Assembly (NCBI GenBank): GCA_031264785.1
Contig: JAISDN010000011.1
Location: forward strand, 1 to 24,874
Length of the DNA: 24,874 nt
Reading direction: 5' to 3'
Source: Candidatus Nomurabacteria bacterium
GTDB taxonomy: Bacteria > Patescibacteriota > Saccharimonadia > Saccharimonadales > Saccharimonadaceae
Each line of letters opens with the position of its first letter. The first letter of the stretch is position 1. The translations under genes were made by a program, and so were the position numbers. Positions 14,867 through 21,538 of the stretch are shown in pieces. A model generated the notes under the pieces. That model had not been told where the DNA came from. It made no database searches and saw only the letters and a program-made list of their open reading frames with translations.

Positions 14867-15792
14867 TTTAGTTTTTTACTTTCAATTAAATATAGCGGAC
14901 GGTTTTTGGTTTCGACAAAAATTCGGCCAATATATTCGCCAATAATGCCGATGGTTATGAGCTGAATTCCGCCTAAGAATAAAATTACTATCATTAGTGA
15001 TGGATAGCCCGGTTCGTCGATTCCTAATACCATGGTTTTGATAAAAACAACTATTAAATAAATAAAAGCAAATAGCGCCACCAAAAACCCAACAAAAGTT
15101 GCCACGCGCAACGGCGCAGTGGTGAAGGAAACAATGCCGTCGATTGCCAAGCCAACCAATTTTACATAATTCCACTTGGTCTGGCCAGCCGCGCGCGGGT
15201 CGCGATCGTATAAAATTTCTTTCTTTTTGTAACCGATCCAACTAAATAATGCTTTGGTGCTGCGATTAGTTTCTTGAATACTTTGCAAGGCTTTAATGCA
15301 TTTTTTATCTAACAAGCGAAAATCGCCGGTATCTTGCTGGATGGGGATGCGAGTTGATTTTTGTAAAACTTTGTAATACATGCTGGAAGTAAACTTTTTC
15401 AAAAAGCTCTCACCGGCCCGCGACCGTCGCCGCGCATAAACGTCGTCATAACCTTCCAACCAAATTTTTATCATATCCGGAATCAGTTCGGGCGGATCTT
15501 GCAAATCAGCGTCAATAATAATCAAGGCGTCGGCTTTGACATTATCAATTCCGGCGGCCATAGCGATTTCTTTACCAAAATTGCGCGCTAAATTGATATA
15601 AGAAACAGCTTTATTTTGCTCGGCGTATTTTTTAATTTTTTCAAAAGTTTGGTCGCGCGAACCGTCATTGACAAATAATAACTCCCAATCGAAGCGATTT
15701 TGGGACTTGATCAATTTGTCCAGCCGCGGGAACAATTTTGGTAAGACTTCTTGTTCGTTATAACACGGAATTAAAATCGTGATTTTTTTCAT
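14863..15792 (-). CDS. GtrB/DPM1-like polyprenyl-phosphate glycosyltransferase
   Basis: 309 aa, GT2 family. The cytoplasmic N-terminal domain (about 1-225) has ILIPCYNEQE at the nucleotide-sugar site, ELLFVNDGSRDQT, the metal-binding DAD in IIIDADLQDPPE (about 94-96) and a DTGDFRLLDKK motif. Two C-terminal membrane helices (about 230-255 and 265-290) follow, as in GtrB/CsbB. It should transfer a hexose from a nucleotide sugar to undecaprenyl phosphate at the inner face. The start overlaps the stop of GT-C copy 2 by 4 nt (ATGA), and an AGGAGG lies within that gene's last codons. With GtrA next and GT-C genes on both sides this forms a complete Gtr-type module. Confidence 0.9.
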   Translation of the reverse strand: MKKITILIPCYNEQEVLPKLFPRLDKLIKSQNRFDWELLFVNDGSRDQTFEKIKKYAEQNKAVSYINLARNFGKEIAMAAGIDNVKADALIIIDADLQDPPELIPDMIKIWLEGYDDVYARRRSRAGESFLKKFTSSMYYKVLQKSTRIPIQQDTGDFRLLDKKCIKALQSIQETNRSTKALFSWIGYKKKEILYDRDPRAAGQTKWNYVKLVGLAIDGIVSFTTAPLRVATFVGFLVALFAFIYLIVVFIKTMVLGIDEPGYPSLMIVILFLGGIQLITIGIIGEYIGRIFVETKNRPLYLIESKKLK

Positions 15793-17342
15793 ATTTTCCT
15801 CCTTTTTATACTATCGACAAATAATACCGCTAAAATTATAAACAGCGGGTACATAATTTGGGCGTAACGTCGGGCCGCTTCTACAAACATGTCGGACAGG
15901 AAAAATCCTAACAACACGACTGCAATTAAAATCACCACGGGACTGATTAATTTGCGACCGGCGACGACGTTTTTGGCTTGCTTAAGTAAAAAGATTGCTG
16001 CTGCTGCGAACAGTAAAGTTATGAAAAGTGAAATATAGAGACCGATCAAGTTGGCGACTTTGGAATCTTTATAGTCTTGGAACGACTGGTTGGCGTTGTA
16101 CATATTATTTTGTTCGCTGGAAAATCTATATAATTTACTCACAAACAAACTCAACGTTTTGTAAATGCCATAGCTTTTATAACGCTCAATACCGTCACGT
16201 TGCAACCGATCGTGGGCAGCCTGCAGGCCGGATGGTTTGCTGGATTGACATTTTATAACAGCGCGTTTAGCGATGTCGCAATCTGAATATTCTTTGACTA
16301 GGTGGTCTCTATAGTCCGAATCTTTGACACTCCAACCGCCATTGGTGTGCTGGTTTGCGCCAACATAAATACTCCAGCCGCCGGAACTGACCGGCACATC
16401 AAGCCCAGTTTGGACCGAGACTATGGCAGTGCCCAGTTTTTGGAAACCTGTAAAAATTAAGCAAACTGCTACAAAAGCGCCGGCGGATAGCAACACCAAT
16501 TTTTTGGTTCGTTTATTGGTGAAGATTATGAACAACAAATATAAAAATAAGGCGATTATAAAAATCACGAAAATTGGCCGGAACCAGTTGGCGGCCCCGA
16601 GCGCTAAGCCGAGCAAGATTGCTAAAATGACGATCGGCTTAGTTTTTTGTTTGACGATTTTCTGACCCATTTGATAAGCCAAAAAAACAACCAAAATGAT
16701 AAAGAAGTTCACTATAACAATTGGCAGAGCTTGGGCCGAGAAGATAGTGTTAAATGGGCTGAATGTCCATAGGACGAAAGCCAAGGTTGGGGCTTTTGAG
16801 CCGGGTTTTGTCAAGGCTTTTACGAAGAAGTAAACGACAATTGCGCCCGCCAAATCGAACGCAGTGTTTAAAATAATTGTCGCCAACCACGGGTCGCTGA
16901 TGATTTTCATGAAAAATCCCAAAATTTCGGAATAAATTGCCAAATATGGAAAAAATGCCACATAGGCGTTGCCTAATAATCCGGTGCCATTGGCAACTTC
17001 TTGGCCATATATGTAAAACCATTTTGGATCGGAGGTTGGTTGGTAGTTATATTTAAAGTAGAAAAAAAGCCGGGCCGCGATGCCGATTAAGGCTATGACA
17101 ATTAACAATAAAACTTTGAACTTGGTAGTTTTTAGCCACGCCGGAAGTTTTTTGGCGCGAAGCTTCTTTAGTTGTCGTCCGAAAAACAGCCAACCGGCTA
17201 TACCGATCGCAACGATAATCATTAACACTACCAAATAGAGCGGCGGCTTGATCGGCTGGATGTTGCTAAACAGAAACCACAGCGAAACTAAGCCAGCTAA
17301 TAATAGCACGATTGTCGCCGCAAACTTTATAAAGTTTCTCAC
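15789..17342 (-). CDS. GT-C copy 2: multi-membrane glycosyltransferase
   Basis: 517 aa from a GTG start at 17342, chosen because it aligns with the ATG of copy 1 (VRNFIKF versus MKNFIKF). An upstream in-frame TTG at 17360 lies inside the GGAGG ribosome-binding site. Many hydrophobic segments occur, with an extracytoplasmic loop after about residue 110 holding PTSDPKWFYIYGQEVANGTG; such acidic first loops are typical of GT-C enzymes (ArnT/PMT-like). A second large polar loop (about 315-415) contains SSGGWSIYVGAN and HDRLQRDGIERYKSYG. The likely role is to transfer the lipid-linked sugar made by the GtrB-like protein onto a surface glycan or protein. It heads the minus-strand operon and overlaps the GtrB-like gene. 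GT-C assignment is by architecture; the acceptor is unknown. Confidence 0.75.
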   Translation of the reverse strand: MRNFIKFAATIVLLLAGLVSLWFLFSNIQPIKPPLYLVVLMIIVAIGIAGWLFFGRQLKKLRAKKLPAWLKTTKFKVLLLIVIALIGIAARLFFYFKYNYQPTSDPKWFYIYGQEVANGTGLLGNAYVAFFPYLAIYSEILGFFMKIISDPWLATIILNTAFDLAGAIVVYFFVKALTKPGSKAPTLAFVLWTFSPFNTIFSAQALPIVIVNFFIILVVFLAYQMGQKIVKQKTKPIVILAILLGLALGAANWFRPIFVIFIIALFLYLLFIIFTNKRTKKLVLLSAGAFVAVCLIFTGFQKLGTAIVSVQTGLDVPVSSGGWSIYVGANQHTNGGWSVKDSDYRDHLVKEYSDCDIAKRAVIKCQSSKPSGLQAAHDRLQRDGIERYKSYGIYKTLSLFVSKLYRFSSEQNNMYNANQSFQDYKDSKVANLIGLYISLFITLLFAAAAIFLLKQAKNVVAGRKLISPVVILIAVVLLGFFLSDMFVEAARRYAQIMYPLFIILAVLFVDSIKRRKI

Positions 17343-17387
17343 GTCCGGTTTTCCCTCCAATTTCTTAAAATAATCTTAACAGTTTTC

Positions 17388-17396
17388 ATTGTAACA
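17388..17396 (-). promoter_or_regulatory. Extended -10 of the gtr-like operon
   Basis: On the minus strand TGTTACAAT, giving a leader of about 40 nt before the GTG at 17342. It faces away from the aminopeptidase -10 at 17407-17412; together the two form an inverted repeat CATTGTA/TACAATG (17387-17413). The -35 is weak. Confidence 0.5.
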
Positions 17397-17403
17397 TAGA
17401 TTT

Positions 17404-17412
17404 TGATACAAT
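17404..17412 (+). promoter_or_regulatory. Extended -10 of the M29 aminopeptidase, leaderless geometry
   Basis: TGATACAAT ends 6 nt before the ATG at 17419, so the transcript should start at the start codon. The best -35 candidate, TTTTCA (17383-17388), is weak. Confidence 0.5.
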
Positions 17413-17418
17413 GTGGCC

Positions 17419-18642
17419 ATGAAGAATTATCAACCAACTAAAGAAATAATAGAAAAATACGCCAAAGTGCTGGTCAATTTTGCGCTGGGCGGCGGCAAGG
17501 GAATTAAGAAAGGCGACGTGGTTTGGGTCGGCGGTAGCGAGGCTTCGCGGCCGCTGTATTTGGAGCTGCTGCGGCAAGTTTGGCTGGCGGGCGGCCATCC
17601 GATTGGCGATTATTCGCACGATATTTATGAGCCGGCCGACAATACTGGCAAGTTTTTTTATGAACACGCCAGCGAAGCGCAGCTGGATTTTTTTGCGCGG
17701 GATTATTATCGCGGTATGGTCAAGCAAATTGATCACGATGTTACGATTCTTGCCGACACTGATTTGGAAGCTTTGAAGGGTGTCGATCCGGCCAAGATTA
17801 TGCGACGCGGTCAGGTTCACAAGCCGCTGCACGATTGGCAGAACAAGAAGGAGGGCGCTGGCAAATTTACTTGGACTTTGGGGCTGTATGGTACGGCGGC
17901 GATGGCGCGCGAGGCTGGCTTGAGTTTGGAGGAATATTGGCAGCAGATTATCAAGGCTTGTTTTTTGGATGAGGCCGACCCGATTGCTAAGTGGCGGTCG
18001 GTCGAGAAAGAAATCGGCGCGATTCGCGGCAAGCTGGACGATTTGAAAATGGAATGGGTTCGGGTTCAGGGTAAAGATGTCGATTTGAAGCTGAAAATTG
18101 GCGCGGACCGCAAATGGGAGGGCGGTGGCGGCCGAAATATTCCTAGTTTTGAGATTTTTACCAGCCCGGATTGGCGCGGTACTACAGGGTGGATTCGCTT
18201 TAATCAGCCGCTGTATCGCTATGGCAATCTGATTGAGGGCGTGGAGTTGGAGTTTAAAAATGGTAAGGTTATTAAGAGTAAAGCTAGCAAAAATCAGAAG
18301 GTCTTGCAAGAAATGATTGCCACCAAAAATGCCGACAAAGTTGGCGAGTTTTCGCTAACGGACAGCCGGTTTTCGCGAATTACCAAGTTTATGGCCGAAA
18401 CGTTGTATGACGAAAATATGGGTGGCCGCTACGGCAACACCCATATTGCGCTGGGAACGAGTTATCACGATTGTTTCGCCGGCGACCAGTCGAAACCGAC
18501 CAAATCTGAGTGGGCGCGGCGCGGCTTTAACGATTCGGTGGTTCATACTGATATTGTTTCCACCACCGACCGAACCGTCACCGCCACGTTGGCAGACGGC
18601 ACAGAGCGGGTAATTTATGAAGATGGGAAATTTGTAGTTTAG
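17419..18642 (+). CDS. M29-family metallo-aminopeptidase
   Basis: 407 aa, full length for the thermophilic-aminopeptidase (AmpS/AmpT) family. These are cytoplasmic exopeptidases with two metal ions that remove N-terminal residues from peptides. The expected ligands are visible: E245 in IPSFEIFTSPD, E310 in GEFSLTD, H342 in NTHIALG, the tyrosine at 349, H376 and D378 in VVHTDIV. The N-terminal domain (about 1-200) is also typical (YAKVLVNFALG, then GGSEASRPLYLELLRQVWLAGGHP). I chose ATG 17419 over GTG 17413 because the -10 box ends at 17412 and would place the transcription start on this ATG; no ribosome-binding site precedes either. It would recycle peptides for amino acids. Identification is firm. 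Confidence 0.93.
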   Translation: MKNYQPTKEIIEKYAKVLVNFALGGGKGIKKGDVVWVGGSEASRPLYLELLRQVWLAGGHPIGDYSHDIYEPADNTGKFFYEHASEAQLDFFARDYYRGMVKQIDHDVTILADTDLEALKGVDPAKIMRRGQVHKPLHDWQNKKEGAGKFTWTLGLYGTAAMAREAGLSLEEYWQQIIKACFLDEADPIAKWRSVEKEIGAIRGKLDDLKMEWVRVQGKDVDLKLKIGADRKWEGGGGRNIPSFEIFTSPDWRGTTGWIRFNQPLYRYGNLIEGVELEFKNGKVIKSKASKNQKVLQEMIATKNADKVGEFSLTDSRFSRITKFMAETLYDENMGGRYGNTHIALGTSYHDCFAGDQSKPTKSEWARRGFNDSVVHTDIVSTTDRTVTATLADGTERVIYEDGKFVV

Positions 18643-18674
18643 AAGATTTTACCTCTGGAATATGTAAAAAACTA

Positions 18675-18703
18675 TTGACTTTTTTAGCCGAGTGTGCTAT
18701 AAT
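18675..18703 (+). promoter_or_regulatory. Promoter of the HExxH gene, leaderless geometry
   Basis: -35 TTGACT (18675-18680), 17-bp spacer, -10 TATAAT (18698-18703) preceded by GTGTGC. The -10 ends exactly 6 nt before the ATG at 18710; the intervening GAGGAG would lie outside the transcript. One of the strongest promoters in the window. Confidence 0.85.
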
Positions 18704-18709
18704 GAGGAG

Positions 18710-19585
18710 ATGACTAACATTATTTCATCAAAACAGAGAGAACGCTCGCAGGCTTTTGAGAATCTAACTCAAAAACAATTTGAGCTTATTCCGGGTGGGC
18801 GCGATGCTTTACTGAAGGAGATTGGCGATGAAGCTGTGGGATTGGCTCAAGTGATTGATAATTATTTTTTACCGAATGTGAGAGCTGATGGTTATAAAGA
18901 TTTTATTGAAGCGCCGAAAGATTTTGATGTGGAGAGTGAAAAAACGCCACTCGTGCCGATTTTGCCTTATGATTTAAGTTTGCATATTGGGCCGAGTAGT
19001 TCCGATTTAATATATCCAACCCCAAAACAACTTCAGGTTGCAGGTCTCGACGAAACTGACGAAGGGCAGTTTAGCACTCGGTTTAAAAAGAAAATAGATA
19101 AAACCCTCAGCAAAAACTCAGAATTTGCATCTTACAAAACCGACAGCAGCTTTGTGGAACGTGCAATCCTACGAAATGGAGAGAAGAGGACTTATTGTCG
19201 TCCGATGGCGTTTGTGCGCTCGGAGAAAAATCGGATCGATAACATAGCTGCTTTTTTACACGAGTCTAAACACGTTGAGCAGTTTATGAACTGGCAGGCG
19301 CGTTTAATGGACGATATCAGGTCAATAGAATATGAACTTCCAGCCTATAGAATTGATTTAAAAGCCACTCGGGCGGTTTGGAAACTTTTGGGGATCGAAG
19401 AGGATGTATATAAATGTGGAATTATTGAAGAAGCTGTGGATAGATTTACGAAATATTGCGACGAAAATCAACGAAAATATTGTGCCGAAGAATTTGTTGA
19501 TTGGTTTCGCGATGTCTATGATTGTCAAGGTTATGAACAGTACAACAAAGATAAGGTCTGGAAATATATGACCAATGCATCATAA
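18710..19585 (+). CDS. Predicted zinc metallopeptidase-like protein (HExxH), family not recognised
   Basis: 291 aa. The feature that stands out is AAFLHESKHVEQF: an HExxH zinc motif at residues 184-188 within a helix, followed about 20 residues later by SIEYELPAYRIDLKA, where E207 or E209 could be the third ligand as in gluzincins. It therefore looks like an active zinc-dependent peptidase. No signal peptide or membrane span is seen, so it is presumably cytoplasmic. The N-terminal 120 residues and the Cys-containing C-terminus are not recognised. The start ATG is chosen because the -10 TATAAT ends 6 nt upstream; a GTG at 18692 in the same frame lies inside the promoter and cannot be used. It stands alone between the aminopeptidase and a repeat element. 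Substrate unknown. Confidence 0.7.
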   Translation: MTNIISSKQRERSQAFENLTQKQFELIPGGRDALLKEIGDEAVGLAQVIDNYFLPNVRADGYKDFIEAPKDFDVESEKTPLVPILPYDLSLHIGPSSSDLIYPTPKQLQVAGLDETDEGQFSTRFKKKIDKTLSKNSEFASYKTDSSFVERAILRNGEKRTYCRPMAFVRSEKNRIDNIAAFLHESKHVEQFMNWQARLMDDIRSIEYELPAYRIDLKATRAVWKLLGIEEDVYKCGIIEEAVDRFTKYCDENQRKYCAEEFVDWFRDVYDCQGYEQYNKDKVWKYMTNAS

Positions 19586-19607
19586 TTTTGGTCCTTTAGT
19601 AAAGTTT

Positions 19608-19641
19608 GTCTGGATTCCGGCTCGGGGGCCGGAATGACGGG
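19608..19641. repeat. REP-like palindromic element
   Basis: Arms ATTCCGGC (19614-19621) and GCCGGAAT (19628-19635) with a 6-nt loop, flanked by GTCTGG and GACGGG. The frame CTGGATTCC...GGAATGACGG is that of a palindromic intergenic repeat I know from many bacterial genomes. It lies between the convergent HExxH and deacylase genes and may also act as a weak bidirectional terminator. Confidence 0.6.
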
Positions 19642-19650
19642 GTGAATAAT

Positions 19651-20490
19651 TTATACCGCCAAATAAAACCACTCCTCGCCGGGCCGATTATCGGTCAACT
19701 TCGGCAGGATCATATAACTGTCTTCAGCGGCTTTTATCTCCGTCCCGTCCTCGAGAGTCGCCACCACCGCGCCCGCCGGCAAATAGTCCAGATGCTGCCA
19801 AGCTTTCGCCAGCCGACCGCCAGCTTGAAAATCATATTTCTTCGTCATATAAAGATTCAACGCCTCAAGATTTGGTTTCGAGACAGACTCAGACGGAATC
19901 ATCCCCAGATGAACCAGCGCCCGCAGTATCGTATCATATGCCACGTCAACGGTCTTCGGATTAGTATGATTGCCGCACTCCACCGTAGTGCCGACCGCGC
20001 CCAGGCTCTCGGCGTAGCTCTCGGTCGTAAAATCGCCTTCCGGATACAGCTTCGCCCAGTCAAAAATAATACACTCCGGACCCAACGCCCGCACAAAGTC
20101 CAGCAACTTCCGGCTGTTATTTTGGGCGAAACAATACGACTGCCCGTCGACGTGTTGGGAGTGCAGGTCTAAAACATAGTCCGCCCCAGCAAAAAAATCC
20201 GTCAGCCGATTAGCACACCTCTGCTCATAACTAGTCGGATCCGAATGCTTGCGAAAAACCCGGTTCAGATTTTCGTCAACATAACGCGTATTCTGCCGAT
20301 AAGCCTTCTGGTTGCAAACCGGCACCATCGTCAATTCGCCAGCGGTCAAGACAATCTTCCGAGCCTCCAGCTCAGCCGCCAACCGCCTTATCGCCGCCGG
20401 ACCAGCGGTCTCGTTGCCGTGAATCGCGCCGAGGACTAGCAAACGCGGACCGGGCTTGCTACCCTTAAAAACAAGTTTCGGAATATCCAT
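19651..20490 (-). CDS. M14-type succinylglutamate desuccinylase/aspartoacylase-like hydrolase
   Basis: 279 aa from the ATG at 20490; the frame is open further upstream but there it overlaps the GNAT gene in another frame. The zinc site is complete: H24 and E27 in GAIHGNETAG, and H110 in VLDLHS. R77 in ENLNRVF is the expected substrate-carboxylate contact and E171 in TTVECGNH the expected general base. Members cleave an acyl-amino acid amide bond (N-acetylaspartate, N-succinylglutamate and similar). The C-terminal region (about 200-279) is a small beta domain. Its ATG is 1 nt after the stop of the GNAT gene, so they are coupled: one enzyme may acylate and the other deacylate related substrates. 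The exact substrate is not deducible. Confidence 0.85.
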   Translation of the reverse strand: MDIPKLVFKGSKPGPRLLVLGAIHGNETAGPAAIRRLAAELEARKIVLTAGELTMVPVCNQKAYRQNTRYVDENLNRVFRKHSDPTSYEQRCANRLTDFFAGADYVLDLHSQHVDGQSYCFAQNNSRKLLDFVRALGPECIIFDWAKLYPEGDFTTESYAESLGAVGTTVECGNHTNPKTVDVAYDTILRALVHLGMIPSESVSKPNLEALNLYMTKKYDFQAGGRLAKAWQHLDYLPAGAVVATLEDGTEIKAAEDSYMILPKLTDNRPGEEWFYLAV

Positions 20491-20491
20491 A

Positions 20492-21286
20492 CTAATTAAC
20501 CCTATCAGTTTTCGCGGATTGCAACAAGCCACACAGCGACAACTGCATAAAACCAATCCTACCGCCGTCCTGCTGGTCCAGCACCACGCCGCGATGCCCC
20601 TGCTCCAGCCAAGAGCCAATCCCCTCGACAGTCTCCATCGAATGCCCGCCTCTGTTGGCAGGCACCCACTCGCAGTCGTCGTGTTCGACATACAGCGGCT
20701 CGGACGTGAAATCCCGGCTCTGAATCGTCACAAAAGTGTCGTCCTCCGGGTCCTGCCGGACATCTTCGATCACAAAGCCATTATGCCCGACATACTGCGC
20801 CAAACTGGGCAGATTCCCCACCGTGATCTCCGAAATCCCAGTCTTGACATCGTCGCACTGCGTCAAAAACCCGCACGCCACCCGCGACAACATCGTCATC
20901 AAACCCCGACCCTGCAACTCCGGCATCGTGGCATCCGACACAAAAACCGCCGAGCCCTCCGGAAACTCCGTCATCCCAGAAATATCATTCGGACGCGGCG
21001 CAATTATGACGCTTTTTTTGCACACGATCTGGTCCGACTTGTCCCGCAGCACAAAAGTCCGCCCGTCGCCGCTAATCAAATTATCGATTTCAGCGCGGCT
21101 CTTGGGGTGGATCAGCTCCCGATTCTGAACATAAACTTGATTATGAAATTGATAAATCATCTCGGCATCAGCCTCGCCGGCGATGCTCGCCGTAAACTGC
21201 TCGCCGTCCGGTCCGACCAACGCCGTCTGGTACCCCGCCTCCGTCGCCAAACTCACCGTTTCTCTCCCTGCGTCAATATTCGCCAT
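20492..21286 (-). CDS. GNAT-family N-acetyltransferase
   Basis: 264 aa. The acetyl-CoA-binding motif is seen in VFVSDATMPELQGRGLMTML (QGRGLM at 125-130), preceded by strand-rich sequence with a possible substrate loop. A following ISEITVGNLPSLAQYVGHNGF fits the GNAT beta5/alpha region (asparagine then a helix into 'GF'). About 75 residues at the C-terminus extend beyond a minimal GNAT fold. It would transfer an acetyl or acyl group from CoA to an amine; the substrate is unknown. The start is fixed by AAAGGAG 6 nt upstream. It is the first gene of a two-gene operon with the M14-type deacylase. A terminator-like hairpin lies in its leader at 21306-21336. Confidence 0.82.
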   Translation of the reverse strand: MANIDAGRETVSLATEAGYQTALVGPDGEQFTASIAGEADAEMIYQFHNQVYVQNRELIHPKSRAEIDNLISGDGRTFVLRDKSDQIVCKKSVIIAPRPNDISGMTEFPEGSAVFVSDATMPELQGRGLMTMLSRVACGFLTQCDDVKTGISEITVGNLPSLAQYVGHNGFVIEDVRQDPEDDTFVTIQSRDFTSEPLYVEHDDCEWVPANRGGHSMETVEGIGSWLEQGHRGVVLDQQDGGRIGFMQLSLCGLLQSAKTDRVN

Positions 21287-21305
21287 TCATTTCTCCTTTA
21301 AAATT

Positions 21306-21336
21306 AAAATCCCCGCGCCGCAGCGCTGGGATATTT
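21306..21336 (-). terminator. Terminator-like hairpin in the GNAT leader
   Basis: On the minus strand ATCCC and GGGAT plus GCGC and GCGC pair around a 4-nt loop with one mismatch, followed by TTTTAATTTT and then the GNAT ribosome-binding site. It could attenuate this operon. No minus-strand gene lies just upstream that it would otherwise terminate. Confidence 0.4.
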
Positions 21337-21456
21337 TGACAATCAAAGTACGCTACGGCCGAAGCTTCGTCGCCTTCTTCTTGCTGTCAAACATATTTCG
21401 TGAAATCATATTGCCCATCATACACGATTTTTCCAAACGACGCAACCTTTTTGGAC

Positions 21457-21484
21457 TTGCACAAAAATCGCGTTGGTGTATAAT
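21457..21484 (+). promoter_or_regulatory. nusA promoter
   Basis: -35 TTGCAC (21457-21462), 16-bp spacer, -10 TATAAT (21479-21484). The leader to the nusA ATG is about 48 nt and holds a terminator-like hairpin. Confidence 0.7.
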
Positions 21485-21496
21485 AAGGGCATACTT

Positions 21497-21521
21497 AACT
21501 GGCTGTCGTGGCCGGTTTTTT
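21497..21521 (+). terminator. Attenuator-like hairpin in the nusA leader
   Basis: AACTGGC (21497-21503) pairs with GCCGGTT (21511-21517) across a 7-nt loop, with one G-U pair, and runs straight into TTTT. It lies 17 nt before the nusA ATG, downstream of its promoter, where it could terminate early in response to NusA level. Confidence 0.5.
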
Positions 21522-21538
21522 AAAAGGAAAGGAAGGAA

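Noticed and set aside
17386..18309. 307-aa open frame on the minus strand over the aminopeptidase gene
   Set aside because: It is the complement of an unmistakable M29 gene and has shadow-frame composition.
20491..20691. N-terminal 67-residue extension of the deacylase
   Set aside because: It overlaps the GNAT gene in another frame and has low-quality composition; the domain begins at the ATG at 20490.
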